A DNA stretch of 64,000 nucleotides. Source: Bigelowiella natans CCMP2755. Its lineage: Eukaryota > Cercozoa > Chlorarachniophyceae. The stretch's first letter is position 1; every line of letters starts with the position of its first letter. Below, piece by piece: positions 31,456 to 56,593 of the stretch. Location: contig ADNK01002346.1 of the NCBI GenBank assembly GCA_000320545.1, forward strand, positions 1 to 64,000, in the 5' to 3' direction. The translations under genes and the position numbers were made by a program. Below the pieces are notes generated by a model. That model worked only from the letters and a program-made list of their open reading frames with translations, searched no databases and had not been told where the DNA came from.

Positions 31456-32673
31456 TCATCAAGCAGCAGCCAAGGCGGGTGGCTAGTAAGTAAGGATGCA
31501 GGTAGCATAGGTGTGTTGTTACCATTTTTAAGGTCTTTTCTCAGCACGTACGTGGTGGCATTGCAGCTCATGGTGACTGGAAATCACATCGAAGAGCATG
31601 ATTATGCAAAGAATAATCTGCGCTTGCACACGCTGCACAGTAGATACGTACGGCGCCAGTTCGTAGCTGCTGGTAGCCATTGTACGTAATTAATGATGAT
31701 GATGATATCCATCAAAGTGGCATATATGCGGTTTGAAATCTGGTCTATGTGTGCAACTTCCATCGCATGCATTCAATTGATGTCCACGTTACAAACGGCA
31801 CACACGCCTACTAGTGTGGATACCATATGCACATATCGATTATACCAGTGCTAGCTGCTAGGCATTATTGCATTGCGCGCATGCATGCGTGCGGCGGGTG
31901 CACACGGACAGACCTAGTGTGGACGTCGTCGTGGTATTGATCAGACGCATGCGCAGAGAGTGCGACTGTCTCATAGCATAGCGACTGCCTGATGATCATG
32001 CATATGTTAGTTATATTAGACATATAGCCAGCGCATGATTGTTAATTGTAAGTAGTAGTTTTTGGTGGTCTGTCGGTAACGCTATGATCGTTGATTGTGA
32101 CACACACGCACAAACATCCATTCAGTATATTGTCAAGAAAGCTAGAAGGACTCTTTCTAGCTGCTCACAGAATGAACTATACGCACTAGCTACTGTTAGC
32201 GTGCTGTTGGCTAGTCTGATGCTACCGATGCTTGGGAGGGGCGGTCATCCCATCTCATCATGATGCGCCATCCTGCCTCGCTGCTAGATGCACGCGCATT
32301 TAGCAGATCACCACAGCGCGTCTGGCACGCATCGTTGAACAGACAATTAATCATGCTTTGTTTGTGTGGTTGCTCATTCGCATGCATGCTGATTGACTGC
32401 AGCAGATGAAGTGCTATCATCACATCGGCACAACTTGATTCCTTCTTGAATCTGTTGTAGCGAGTTTTTACTTACTCGAGACAAATACATAAATGCAGTT
32501 GCTTGCGGACTAACGGCGCGGATGTGCCTATATGCACCTATGAATGCTCTTCATCTTTTCAACCAAGTTCTGATGACTTGCGACCCCACTGTGCGGCTTT
32601 GAGTCGTTTTTTTGCCAGTGTGAAAGCTTCACCTAAGCAGCAGAACAAAGGGAAAGAATTTATTAAATTTTTG
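31456..32673. other. Tail-to-tail spacer with largest palindrome-rich island
   Basis: Gap between convergent stops. About 31600-32560 is GC-richer with GCGCATGCATGCGTGCGG (31876), ACGCATGCGCAGAG, CTAGC and GTACGTAC words and lacks microsatellites. Several short open frames exist on both strands with no recognisable product. Confidence 0.6.
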
Positions 32674-44540
<11,867 letters not shown>

Positions 44541-45373
44541 GATGCACTCCTTTCGGCACGAGAATAAACTCGCAGTTAGCTTAAGCCTGTGTGCCTGTGG
44601 TTAGCTCCTCGCTCACAGTGCACCACATGGGAGGGGTTTGGGGCGTTTTATGATCCTGTCTTTACTGTGTCCAATGGGTGGAGTTTGTTGTCGCAACCCA
44701 ATAATCTCCTACATTTTGTTGTCACATTGTTACATATTTCTTGTCGATGTGTTTATACAATTGCGATTAAGTCAGGAAGGCAACAAGCACGATGCCGGAA
44801 TCGTTACAAACCTCTTACAAAAAAAAGCAGTCCCCTAGAATATATTGCTGCGACTGGGAAAATACAAAAATTAGTAGGGGTATTCGGTAGTTATAGAAAC
44901 TTATGTACAAACCTGGATTTACTCCTTGCGACAACTAGTCGCTTGAACGACGTAAGAAAAAATCTAACGCGGTCGACATCGCAGCCAAAGTTCGTGAAAG
45001 AGAAGTTGTAGAAATTCCAGAATTGTCCTTTTTGCCTTGAAAGCAATGTTCCTAGTCGTTAAAAGAGGACAAAAGTACTGCATTTTCATACTTTAAGCTC
45101 ACTTGTGCTGCTAGACCGACTGAAAACTGTGATGGGACAAACGAAGAAAGGTCCATTTGGGAATGAAATTTAAGCCAAGAATTACCAAGATCATCGATAG
45201 ATTTTCTGACACCAATGAATGATAAATTATACAATGTGACCGAGATTTCTGAATAACATATTCCGTACTTTCACCAAAAAAAAGACGACTGAATCAATCA
45301 ATCAATCACTCAACGAACCAGCCACACAGCCGCCTGAGGTTCCAGACGAACGAACGGCAGAGCGAATAGAGCC
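44541..45373. promoter_or_regulatory. Divergent promoter gap coiled-coil gene / 45374 gene
   Basis: 833 bp between divergent start codons. A 140-codon open frame on the plus strand (44589-45011) has no recognisable domain and is treated as chance. No TATA box or tRNA was found. Confidence 0.45.
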
Positions 45374-46103
45374 ATGGGTTTTACACCCCCAGCTCCCACG
45401 GTCTTTGCTCCTCCGCCACCTGCACTGGAACTGTTCTTCGGTGGGATTGGTGATCGTGTTCGAAGTGATCCAAAAAAATGTCTGCAGGGCCTCAGGAACG
45501 GTGGCAAGCTGACCTTAAGGGTGCGCGTCCTCGGAGGAGCAAAGGAAGCAAAATACCCAAGTGACCACGTTGTAGAGTGGGATATGACTTTCATCAAGGT
45601 CGGATATTTGAGATCTAAATTTTGGCAATGAAGCAGATTGTAATAGCTTGGTTTAGAAGCGTAGTTTGGTTGCACATTAAAAGACTACCGGGTTGAAAGG
45701 TGGAATGGGCTATTATTCGAACTTGCTTTTTCTGGCTTACTTTCATTCTAGCAGTAGTTGCGAGTTGACTGGTTGTGTAGCTACACTCTTCCAATTCTCA
45801 TAGTAGTTTAATATGTATACATACATACATACCATGGGGGGGGAACAAATGCAGGATGCACCTTCACCGTTACAAAGCTTCATAGTCCAACCTGCTACTT
45901 CGAATCGAAAGACAGATAGGTAATTGCGTTGTAGAACTATCGTAAGGATATGATGGCATAAAATTTATTATTTAATTTTGCGGTCACCAGTTGCCTTGAG
46001 TTTGGTTCGATGGAAGTGCTAAATACGTTGATGAAGGAAGGAAAAGAGGCGAAGAGAACGGAAGGTGTACATAGTAAACATAATGCCATTCTCCATTGCA
46101 TTC

Positions 46104-46150
<47 letters not shown>

Positions 46151-46169
46151 GTGTGTTATACCTGTGTGA

Positions 46170-46206
<37 letters not shown>

Positions 46207-47029
46207 CCTTTTTCATCGATCGAATCCTCCGATTTGCTGCCTTAGGTGTATCACCACTGAGTCTGATTCGAGAGGGAAAATTGAGGGTATTATTATATTA
46301 CTTACTTTTATTATTATACTACACCTGCTCCTCTGTCATTTTCTTCATTCATCTTTCACTGAGTTTGCTGCTATATACATAACACCAGCATTATTCAGTA
46401 ATAATTTTAATAAGCTGGGCCCTTCTACTACTACTACTACTACTACTACGTTTAACTGATAGATAAAGGGAAACAGAATGGCTCTTTTCAGGCTTCGATC
46501 AGTCTTTACAGGTAATCAGTGTCTTATTTTAGAATCTTCATGAGATTTTACAGGTTTCCTAAGTCGTACTGCATTTGACTTTGTTTCTCCTCAAGGCCAG
46601 AAACGTTCGCATACGGGTTTCGTTGGCAAAGACAATGACAACGCAGCAGAGGAGGCGGGGACAGCACAATTCAGCTGCTCCGAGGAGGATTTTAATCAGA
46701 TTATGGTTTGTGATTGAATTTAGGGTAGTAATGGGTAGTAGTAGTTGTAGGTGCATTGTTGGATATTATCATTATACTAGTAGTTGTTGTTATTCTAATA
46801 TTATCTTCTTGGATGGTAACTTACTACGAGGTTGATATTATTACCATCATCACGTCAAATATCGGCATAAAAAAGAGGAGTGAATGAAGTTTGAAAGACT
46901 TCTACTTATTATATTGCACAGAATCTGAAAGACACTGTAGGGAATCTACGTCAGGAAGTTGAAGGGCAGGAAGCAGTAATTAAGCACCACCAGCACCTTA
47001 GATATTATGCCTCTATCTTTCACAAATAA
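45374..47029 (+). CDS. Small uncharacterised protein
   Basis: Not recognised. Supported exons: 45374-45598, 45855-45919, 45991-46064, 46246-46286, a later exon ending at 46705, and 46922-47029 with an in-frame TAA. The start MGFTPPAPTVFAPPPP is proline-rich, followed by GGKLTLRVRVLGGAKEAKYP, then a charged middle (LNTLMKEGKEAKRTEGVSPL), an acidic stretch EEAGTAQFSCSEEDFNQIM, and a C-terminal helix (NLKDTVGNLRQEVEGQEAVI) that looks like a short coiled coil. The junction between 46286 and the exon ending at 46705 could not be resolved; a possible small exon at about 46490-46509 may intervene. The first 75 codons are GC-rich relative to the surroundings, supporting real coding sequence. Confidence 0.55.
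46105..46204. repeat. (TA)n and (GT)n microsatellites
   Basis: (TA)21 at about 46105-46147 and (GT)n at about 46170-46205, within the intron between exons 45991-46064 and 46246-46286. Confidence 0.9.
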
Positions 47030-47098
47030 TTGTTTTTCCTACCCTCTAACCACACTACTACGTGCTGCTATTGCTGCTATCATCAGCTAATCAATAAG

Positions 47099-47171
47099 AT
47101 GCTAGTCATCGAAGACTTAGAAAGTGCAGGCATCACTGCAGCGATGGGTTTCTTACTCAGACTAGAAGAAA

Positions 47172-47202
<31 letters not shown>

Positions 47203-48471
47203 TTTACTCACATGATGGATGGATGGCTGGCATCATCACCTACATTGCAAGCATAATTAATAACAAACATGATTCTATTGATTGATCTCCCTTTTGTACG
47301 TCCTACCTCATTAACATCATTATCATCATTATCATCACCATAATCATCAGGTATCTGGATATACCCTCTTCTCTACATTCCGTTTTTCATGGTGATATGC
47401 CTTGTTATCCTACTTCCTGCTGTTGGATACACCCATCACCGATTTTCGCCGGTACTACCAACTACTACTCGTAGCACAAGTATAAGTAGTTTGTAGTTTA
47501 TTATAGTAATGATGCGACAGCAGCCAACAGACACACACACACACACAACTTCAATGAAGTAAACAGTATTCAATCACACAAATATGCAAAATGTGGTATG
47601 TATGCAGGTTGTGTGGGGTCCGTTTATCTTGATTGAGGCAGTCGCTATCTACGTTGGATGTTCTAGGTAGTAGTAGTGGTAGTAGCCAAGGAGTAGTGGT
47701 GGTGATGATGATGATAATGATGATGATGATGACAACAGTACATACCAGTAGCCTTTTGAACAAACCGCCAAGTAGTTGGGGTGAATCTGCTTTAAGTAGT
47801 ATTTTTTGCATTTACATCGTCGTCAGCCCCACCAGCAGTATTCGGCGAAGCCTATTGGTTTTGTACGTCTTCTTCCGGATAGCATTTCGCTATAAAATGG
47901 CCAAATTACGAGCACAGAGCATGCCTGATGAGTTCTCTGATGCGTTCTGGGAAATAACTCATAGAATCACTGCTGAGGAGGTAGTAGTAGTGGTAGTAGC
48001 AGTAGTAGTAGTAGAGTAGTAAGGGAGGAGGATACGACGAGAGGGCAGAGGAATGAATTATCATATCATGATGATGATGATTATTATTATTATTATTATT
48101 ATATAAGCGAGAAATCTCTTTTATAATATTGGATTTTTGATGTATAGCACAGCAATGATGTGTATGTAATACACACGGCTAATGGTCACTACAATTTATG
48201 AAACACTTAAATATGTTAAAGGTGTACCGATCTATACTTATTGTCCAAGGTCTTTATATTAAGCTGGGGCAGGTAATGAATGATACTCACCACAAAGAGG
48301 AGGGGCTTGCAGTATAAGCGTGGATAGTATCATTACTATTATTATTATTATTATTATTATTATTATGGTGATGCTGTTTGCTCACGTTCATTCATCCCTC
48401 CAAATGAGAAGTAGTTGCCGTACCTTAACAGCACACACCCCTATCTAATAGTACAAATACTTGTAATTATA

Positions 48472-48502
<31 letters not shown>

Positions 48503-48681
48503 TAATAGGCTATGAGTGGCAGAGCAGATATCCTTCCGAAGCCCTTTACCAAGTAGAAAGCATACTAGTACTGTTTATCTTATCGTATATCACCAATGAT
48601 GATCATCAACAGTATGAAGAAACAATGACTAAAAATAAGCAAACTGTTGATGATGTAATAATAGTAATAATAACAATAATG

Positions 48682-48712
<31 letters not shown>

Positions 48713-49401
48713 GGCAACTTAAAAAGCTTCAAGACTGCTTGGGGCAAGATTCTAAAGATCATGTTATCGAAACATTACAACATGAGCTCAAAGTCAAGGT
48801 AGTAATAGGGATAGTTGTACTTGTTCAGACCTACCAACATGATAATGCTGCTTATCTTCCCTTCTTCTTCTACTCTCTTCTACTCTCTTTCTTCTTTTCC
48901 CTCCCCTCCTTCATCTTCTTTATGCAATACTTTGTTTGCACTTAAAAGTCGTATATGGATATCTTCTCCGACTTCGATTTCAATGCAGTTGCCTCTGCCT
49001 CGATTGCACAGGTAGTAGATATACTATTCTCTTGTTCTTGTTCTTGTTCTTGTTGTAGTTCTTCTTCTTTATCTTCTTCCTCTTCTCTCATTGACTGCTA
49101 TACTACAATCATTGTCATCATCATCATCATCATTAAAATCATAATCTTTCATGATCATAAATAAGGTACACAAGGCCAGGTTGAGGAATGGGGGAGGAGT
49201 TGTAGCTGTAAAGCTGCAGCATAAAGGAGTTGAACAAGTCATGAAACGTGACGCTGTCCTGGTACTAATAACGATGATAATAAAAACAATAACAATAATA
49301 GTAATTAACAATATGAATGTAATGTGAATGAGTGTAAAACGGGTATTCTTCTCCTTTTTCCTCGTTTACAACTACTACTGCTACTACCACCAATACTACT
49401 A

Positions 49402-49433
<32 letters not shown>

Positions 49434-50531
49434 TAATCTCTTCTTCTTTGTTATTATAGGTGAAGTACCTTTTCCGGTTGACAGGTTGGGCATTTCCCAA
49501 GCAAAAACCTGTTTTCGATGCTATCACAGAATTTGTCAAGAGGGTAGTAATTTCATGAATGAATGGTGGAAGAGACACAAGAAGAACAAACACACTATAG
49601 TGATGTGTCATGCTACATTATTAACTGCTGTGTTAGTATCACACCTATAAATATCATAACGTCGTTTTCTTGTGTGTTGTGCCCCATAATCTCTTCCTAC
49701 TGCCTCCTCCTCCTCCTTTTCCATCCACACTAGTATTATGTAGTTATCTATGGTGCTCTACACAAGTAGTGGGAGGGAGGGCGGAGTTGAGGATTCTTCT
49801 CCTTGATGATGATGATGATGATGATGTGTATTGTGTTTAGATGGAACCAGAGCTAGATTTTACTCAAGAAGCAGAGTGTCTACGTGTCGCTAACAAAACT
49901 ATTCAATCCGCAGGGGAGGTCTGATGATGTGATGATGATGTGATGATAATGATTATAATGATACTTCTGCTGCTATGTTATGTATATGCTATTCTTGATG
50001 GCAGTGAGAACAAGAAAAAGAAGAAGAAGAAGAATAAAGAAGAAGCTGACATTCATGATAGCCAATTTAACTCAAAAATGTGCATGGAAGAGAAGAGGCC
50101 AGATTCCTCTACCTTGATGTTGTCTAAATATGCCGTCGTCAGCATCCTTGCTTGCTACTGTGCTCTTTCTCACACTAGTTGAATCACCGGTGATCGTGCT
50201 ACATTGATATTAAAATATATAACATGCGTCATCTTCGTCGTCATCATCATCATCATCATCGTCGTCATAATAAATAATCACAGCTTTCAAAGCGGGTTTC
50301 TATTCCATATCCAGTAGAAGGATTAGTAACGAGGTGTAATCTATGCAATCATAATAATGATAATAGTACTATATCATACATACATACATCCCTACTACCG
50401 TTGATACGTTTCTTGTTTATGTCGCTTGTATAAATGGTAGTAGTAGTAGTAGTAGTAGTAGTAGTGTGACCCTGATGATGATGACAATGATATACGTCGT
50501 AGGCGAGTTCTTGTGATGGATTGGATCCAGG

Positions 50532-50590
<59 letters not shown>

Positions 50591-51973
50591 GTATCTATTG
50601 TATTGTAGTACCAACAGCAGCAGCAGCAGTTGTAGTAATAACATCTATCAAAGGCAAATGCAAAGAGCACGCAATAAATCAATCAATTAATCATCAAGTT
50701 ACCTACCCCCCACAGGCAAGTAGAGTACCAAACTCCGAAGATGATGACTCCCTGGATACTGAGCAAAGACTTGATGTACTACTTATATTGCTACTTCTTC
50801 CTACCTACCACTTGTCTTTGTTTCTTTATTTCTAGGAAAGAATATAGTCCTTACAATCATCTATCATTATCATCATCATCATCATCATCGTCTTCTTTGT
50901 ACCTCTATTATAGGTGGCCAATTCTATGGTTTATGCGTTTGCACATTTAATGTTGGTCAAAGGTGCTACATAACATGTGATGATATCATCATTATTATCA
51001 TCATCATCATCATCATCATCATTATCCTCCTACTAATACTACTAATACTACTAATACTACAAATGATAGGCGAGTTCATGTGCGACCCTCATCCTGGAAA
51101 CTTCCTAGGTTTTATCTCTCTCTAGCTACTTACTATATCGTTATGCCTTCTTCTTCTTCTTCTTCTTTGTGCGGCTGCTTGCTCGATGATGACGATAACG
51201 CTACTGAACGAAGGAAAGGAAAAAAGGACACATTATTATTATTATATTTATTATTATTATTAAAAAAACAACGAGGAAGATAAAATTTGATTTCAATCTT
51301 TTTCTCTGTTATTGTTATTGTTGTAGTAAAACCGCGGCAGCTGCACAAAACGACATCGATTAATAAGAAGAAACCGTTTGAATACTCCGTTACCCCCTCC
51401 AAACAACGATGGAAAGAAGACGAGAAGGGTGAGACAGTTAGTTAGTAATGATGCACATACCAAGCTTGCCGCATCATCGTATATCGTACGAGTGATATAT
51501 CGATTCATGTACTCCTTTGGCAAATGATGCATACATTAGGAACACCACCAAGGTCTATGAAGAAGAAGAAGAAAAAGAGTATGCAACCACCACGCCAACA
51601 GCACCACTCAAAGAGCTTTGATTTGACCAACAACAGTCGTCATCGTCATCGTCGTGATTATTACCATTATACTTCTGCTGCTGCTTCTTCTTCCACTTCC
51701 ACAACAACAACAACAACTACTACTACTACTACTACTACTACCGAGGAGAAAGAACAAGGTGGTGATAGTGATCATAGGAATAAAGTCTACTATCGACGCC
51801 ATTATGGCTCAGAGGGTAAAAGTGGGTCCTTTGACAACAACAACAACAACAACAACAACACCTACGACAGCGACAGCAGCAGTTGGAATAGTACAAGAAG
51901 ATCTGAAACAATGTTACCCTGGAATACAGGGACGGAACTTGTGATTCTTGACTTTGGTAGGTATAGCACTAAT

Positions 51974-52006
<33 letters not shown>

Positions 52007-52299
52007 CTACCAGAAGAGGTAGATTATGGGGTAAAAAAAGAGAAGATAATGCCAATAATTCATATGATGACTTACAAAAGAACGTGTATGTGCGTGTACT
52101 TGCGGTATTTGTTCTTTTATCACATGTTAAAGTCTTCTTCTTTCCCCAACCACTCCTGTGTTTTTTAATTCATTTTTCATTAAAGGAATGTCAGCTAAAT
52201 TAAGGGAGGAGGCTAGGGAAGGATTTTGTGAGCTGCTTTTAGCCATACAGGTGCGTGTGTGTGTGATGTATATATGATTTAAGATAATGAAACAATGAA

Positions 52300-52337
<38 letters not shown>

Positions 52338-52559
52338 ATTAGTGATTATGATGATGGTGGTAATAATACAGGACGGGGTAGTAGAGCGCATGCTCTCAGC
52401 TTTGAACAAGATTGGAATCAGGTTCATTAGAAGAAGAAGAAGAAGAAGAGGAGGAAGAAGAAGAAGAAAGACTATATATTATGGTGGTAGTGGTGGTGAT
52501 AGTGCCTTGATGCTTATTTTTTGTTTCCTATCTCCTCATCATCATCATCATCATCATCG

Positions 52560-52591
<32 letters not shown>

Positions 52592-53623
52592 GACAACAAA
52601 TTGATTATTAGTCTTATTCATTCTACCACTACAAGGTTAAATAAAATATCGGATAAGGATGCTGATAACATTATGACCTTCCTCACGCACTATTATCGTG
52701 ATACTGGTATTACTACTTTCCTGCTCACCAATTCATGAGAAATTATGCTGATGATGATGATTATGATGATGATTATGATGATGATTATGATGATGATTAT
52801 GATGATAAAAGCCAACGTCATCATCATATCAAATATAGTATTTTCTTCCTCCTCCTCCTCCTCCTCCTCCTCTTCTTCTTCTTCTTCTTTGTATTTGTTG
52901 TCGCTATTGTTATTGATTTTCTTCCTTCGTATCATACAGCCCCGGCAAAGGAGAATCGTGCAAAATTCCTAGAGTTTGTCAAAGCAGCACGCAAACGAAG
53001 GTTGGCCAATGATGAATAAACAACACTTGAAGTAGTGCGATTGCAGCATGTATTATGACTACTACTACTACCACTACTACAGAGAGGTGGAGAAGAAAGA
53101 AGGCAAAAAAAGCCAGATGTTCTTCGAGAAAGTCCCTGTCGACTGGTAATACTACTAGTAAACAAACAATATAGAACAACTACTACTACTATTACTGGCA
53201 GCAGTAGTGATGACGTGCTAATGTTGGTCGCTTGCTTGCTTCTTTCTCTCCCCAAAAAACCCTTTTCCTTTCTTTTTCCTACTCACATCCTTCATCTTCG
53301 AGTACATGAATAAATCAATCTATCAATCAATCGATTGCTCTTTATTGATTGATGTTCCACAAAAAGCACCTGCGGTAACACGATTAGCTGCTACTAGTGC
53401 TGCTTCTTCATTTACATCGTATTGTTGGAAATGTTTCTTCTTATTCTTATTACTACAGGGTATACTACAACCGAACATACTCTCTACTTCGAGGTGATAA
53501 TGATGATGATGGTGATGATGATGATGAGGAGGAGGAGGAGGAGGAGGAGGAGGATGGTGATGGCGGTAGTGATGGAACACGATTGCATTGACTATTTGTC
53601 TAATGCTACATTAAAGCCAGTAT

Positions 53624-53657
<34 letters not shown>

Positions 53658-54119
53658 CATAAAACCGCTCTTGTGAATTGTGTTGTTGTTTTTGCCCTCC
53701 TCAGAGAGAGCGTATTTGTGTCTCCCCATCTTCCTTTTCCTATCTAATGCTGTGGATGATATTATATCCGTTGTTGTTTTGTTGTTATTTATCATTATCG
53801 TTTGATGATTTGCTGCTGTATAATGTTGTACATCCTTCTCTTCCTGACCATTATCATTTCTTCATTATACTTCCACTTCTACATCGTCATCATCATCAAA
53901 CAACAACTACTACTACTACTACTACTACTACTACAATCAGGTGCGTGTTGTCAGTTGGGTGCAAGAGTGCCTGTACTTGAAATATTCTCTCAAGCAGCAA
54001 GGAGAGGCCTAGAGATTAGTCGTAGGAGGAAGAGATTAGCACCACGGGAGGAGCAGGAGAGGAAGATGATCTCTGAGAAAGAAGAAGGAGCACTCATTAA
54101 TACGAACAAGCCAACGTAA
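47099..54119 (+). CDS. ABC1/AarF/UbiB-family atypical kinase
   Basis: Membrane-associated atypical protein kinase-like ATPase (ADCK/ABC1K), usually mitochondrial or plastid and tied to quinone metabolism. About 25 phase-consistent exons from 47351-47451 through 53941-54119; a first exon 47099-47147 (MLVIEDLE...) is tentative. About 704 aa. Hydrophobic segments lie at the N-terminus (PLLYIPFFMVICLVILLPAV). Family motifs in order: KxGQ block GLYIKLGQAMSGRADILP, Ala-rich loop VASASIAQVHKARL, ATP lysine VVAVKLQHKGV, ELDFTQEAECL, VLVMDWIQ, catalytic-loop block EFMCDPHPGNF, and LVILDFGMSAKLR. The C-terminus (SLLRGACCQLGARVPVLEIF) is also typical. Odd feature: exons 51327-51428 and 51540-51956 insert about 170 residues of Lys/Thr/Asn/Ser-rich sequence between DPHPGN and DFG, which are normally about 15 residues apart. 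Confidence 0.92.
51686..51862 (+). repeat. Coding trinucleotide repeats (Ser/Thr and Asn runs)
   Basis: Within the ABC1 kinase exon 51540-51956: ACA/ACT repeats encode a threonine run (about 51700-51741) and AAC repeats encode about 11 asparagines (about 51834-51862). The frame is maintained through both, and DFG follows in frame. Confidence 0.9.
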
Positions 54120-54171
54120 TCATAAGTGCTATAGCATAGCAGTACGACGAGAAATGACCAATTGCTTCACG

Positions 54172-54205
<34 letters not shown>

Positions 54206-54784
54206 AACCATAATTAAAAAGTAAGACGATCTACAATGAGAGCTTACTACCAAATATTAGTGCTGAAACACATTGGGAGTATCTCTTTTTCCTCGGACTT
54301 GATTCTTAACAATTGTGCTTTAAGTGAGCAGCATCATCATCATCATCGTAACAACCATTCTTCGTCGTTACATTGTTTCCCCAATATGTGGTAATTTATT
54401 GTTACACATTGCTTGTTGGTACATAGAATAAGAACAGGGGGTGGAAGGAGCATCCGTCTCCATGCCTTTGTACTCACTATCACAATGGTACTACTAACTA
54501 ACAATTCTTGTCATTTCTTGTATTAGTTTTATGTTGTTATCATCATCTTTCTTCATCAGGTAGTTTGATGATAGATGACAGAACTTAAATATATAGTAGT
54601 TTTTCGAAATAATGATATCAAAGCTGATGTCATTTATACAAAGTAGTTTCTCATAACATCTACTACCTTGCAGGCTGCACTTATCACCGTAGGCATTCTT
54701 ATGGTGCTACTACTACTTCTGTTTTTTAATTCGTTGAATTCATGATGATATTTTATGCTGCTGGTTATTGAACGTTGCTGTCTG

Positions 54785-54833
<49 letters not shown>

Positions 54834-56123
54834 AGTATATTCTCCCTATGTAGCCGTTGATTAAAGCAATGATGAATTTGTTTCTGTGAATTATGAAGAC
54901 TTGCTCTGTTGTATATGATCATTTTCGAGTTGTTCCATAGTACACGTCGTCATCGTTAGCCTCTTATGGACTAAAAACAGATACCAACAGATTGACAAGG
55001 TTATCATAAATATCAACAGATTGACAAGGTTGTCTATCGGTCGTTTAGGATACGTGTGCTCTAAGGTTATTATTCCATTTATCATCATTTAGATCGATCT
55101 CCTCTAGCTAGCTAGATCATCATCGTCGCTGTCAGATATGCGTATTACTACGCACACACGATGCATTCAGCACCTTCTGACCATGCATTTAGTACATGCA
55201 TGCATGTGTTCGTGGTAAATGCGCCAAATGAAGCTCTAGAGCTCTTCTAGTCGCAGGTCTAGAGGTGCATGCACCACGCTAATGCGCTACCCTTGCTAGG
55301 CTTGCGCCCCTCTAGCTAGCTAGCTAGCTAGCCCTTCGTTTGTGTCAATGTTGCTAGCTAGCTATGCTAGACCTAGTAGCTGTGAGACGGTGTGGATCTC
55401 TTGCTACTGTCTAAGACCTCTTTAGCTACCTAGGTTTAGACCCAGCTAGACAGCAGCTAGCAGCTAGACTAGTTGGTAGAGCATGCCAGTCTGCAGTGTG
55501 CAGTCTAGCAGTGTGCATCTAGACATGAACAAGAGCACCACTGCTAGACTGCACAATGATTGCTCTGTCTGCTCATTCTAGCATTGCATGTAAATGTGCA
55601 CAGAGCAATGACGCAAAGTGTCTGAGAAACTAGCTTTTGATGCGCAATGATGCGAATGATGGCATAACTGTTTGGTGTGTGCCACATCTAGACATTTGGC
55701 GTTTGCATGCACTTTGCTAGCGGCGTGTTGATATTTTGCAGCACATGTAACTTCTCGGCGTCAACTAACATGCGTCAACATATCCCGATGACACCACTAT
55801 TAATATTTACAAAATTACTGAGCACATAAGATCGCTTATCTGTCATTTGAGGTTTTCCAGCATCTATTTCTAAAGCTACTACACATGCTACAATCTTGCA
55901 AGCTACAACCATTCATTCTAACCACATATTGCGTTTCTGCCCTCCCCAATTATTATGTTATACGTTGGTTTGTCACACTTTAGCCATCCTCGCAATCTTT
56001 GACATCGTTTTTGTTGTTGCTGCTGCTGTTGTTATCGTAGTAATTCTTGGATTTCCTCCTCTCTTCTTGGTAGTATCCATTCACTGATTGACTGACACAC
56101 TACTCTCTATGTTGATTGGGTAC

Positions 56124-56154
<31 letters not shown>

Positions 56155-56557
56155 GGTGATGATGATGATGAGATGTTGCCCTGCTTTGATTTCAGTCCTC
56201 CTCCTCCTCCTCCTCCTCCTCCTCCTCCTCATTCTCCCCTCCTTCTCTTGTTACCATGTGCTAGAATGCTCTCATCATTATTCGTTATCTTGACGCCTCT
56301 CCTGATGGTCTGATGCTCTAGATTTCTTCCTCTTTTCAATAATCATTTTGGTGTGGTGGTTGGGGTACTTGTGACGTGCTAGTAGGAGTAGTGGTAAGTA
56401 GTTGATATTATTGTTGTGCTAGAAGGAGAACAAAAAAAAGAAGAAGAAGAAGAAAGATTTTCAAAGATATCATGATCTAATGTCCTTTTTTCTTCCTTAT
56501 TCTTTACCACTACTTCTTCAGCAAACAACGACAATGCATCATCGTCAACAGTATGCT

Positions 56558-56591
<34 letters not shown>
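54120..56591. other. Long tail-to-tail spacer with CTAGC island
   Basis: 2.5 kb between convergent stops. It holds (TCA)n at 54171-54205, (TA)n at about 54788-54828, and a duplicated CAACAGATTGACAAGGTT (about 54986 and 55014). From about 55090 to 55760 there is an island of CTAG/GCATGC words, including GCTAGCTAGCTAGCTAGC at about 55315-55331. From 55890 on it returns to TC/GATGAT/CCTCCT microsatellites. No gene was recognised. Confidence 0.6.

Positions 56592-56593
<2 letters not shown>

Noticed and set aside
44589-45011. 140-codon plus-strand open frame in a divergent gap
   Set aside because: No domain, no conserved pattern and no splice context. Treated as chance.
45310-45675. 121-codon minus-strand open frame opposite the 45374 gene
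   Set aside because: The plus strand has an ATG start, a good donor at 45599 and phase-matched downstream exons; the minus frame is its shadow.
49940-50182. Plus-strand open frame rich in Lys within the ABC1 kinase gene
   Set aside because: Splicing 49918 to 50293 keeps phase 0 and continues the kinase motif order (SAGE then RVSIPYP), so this stretch is intronic.
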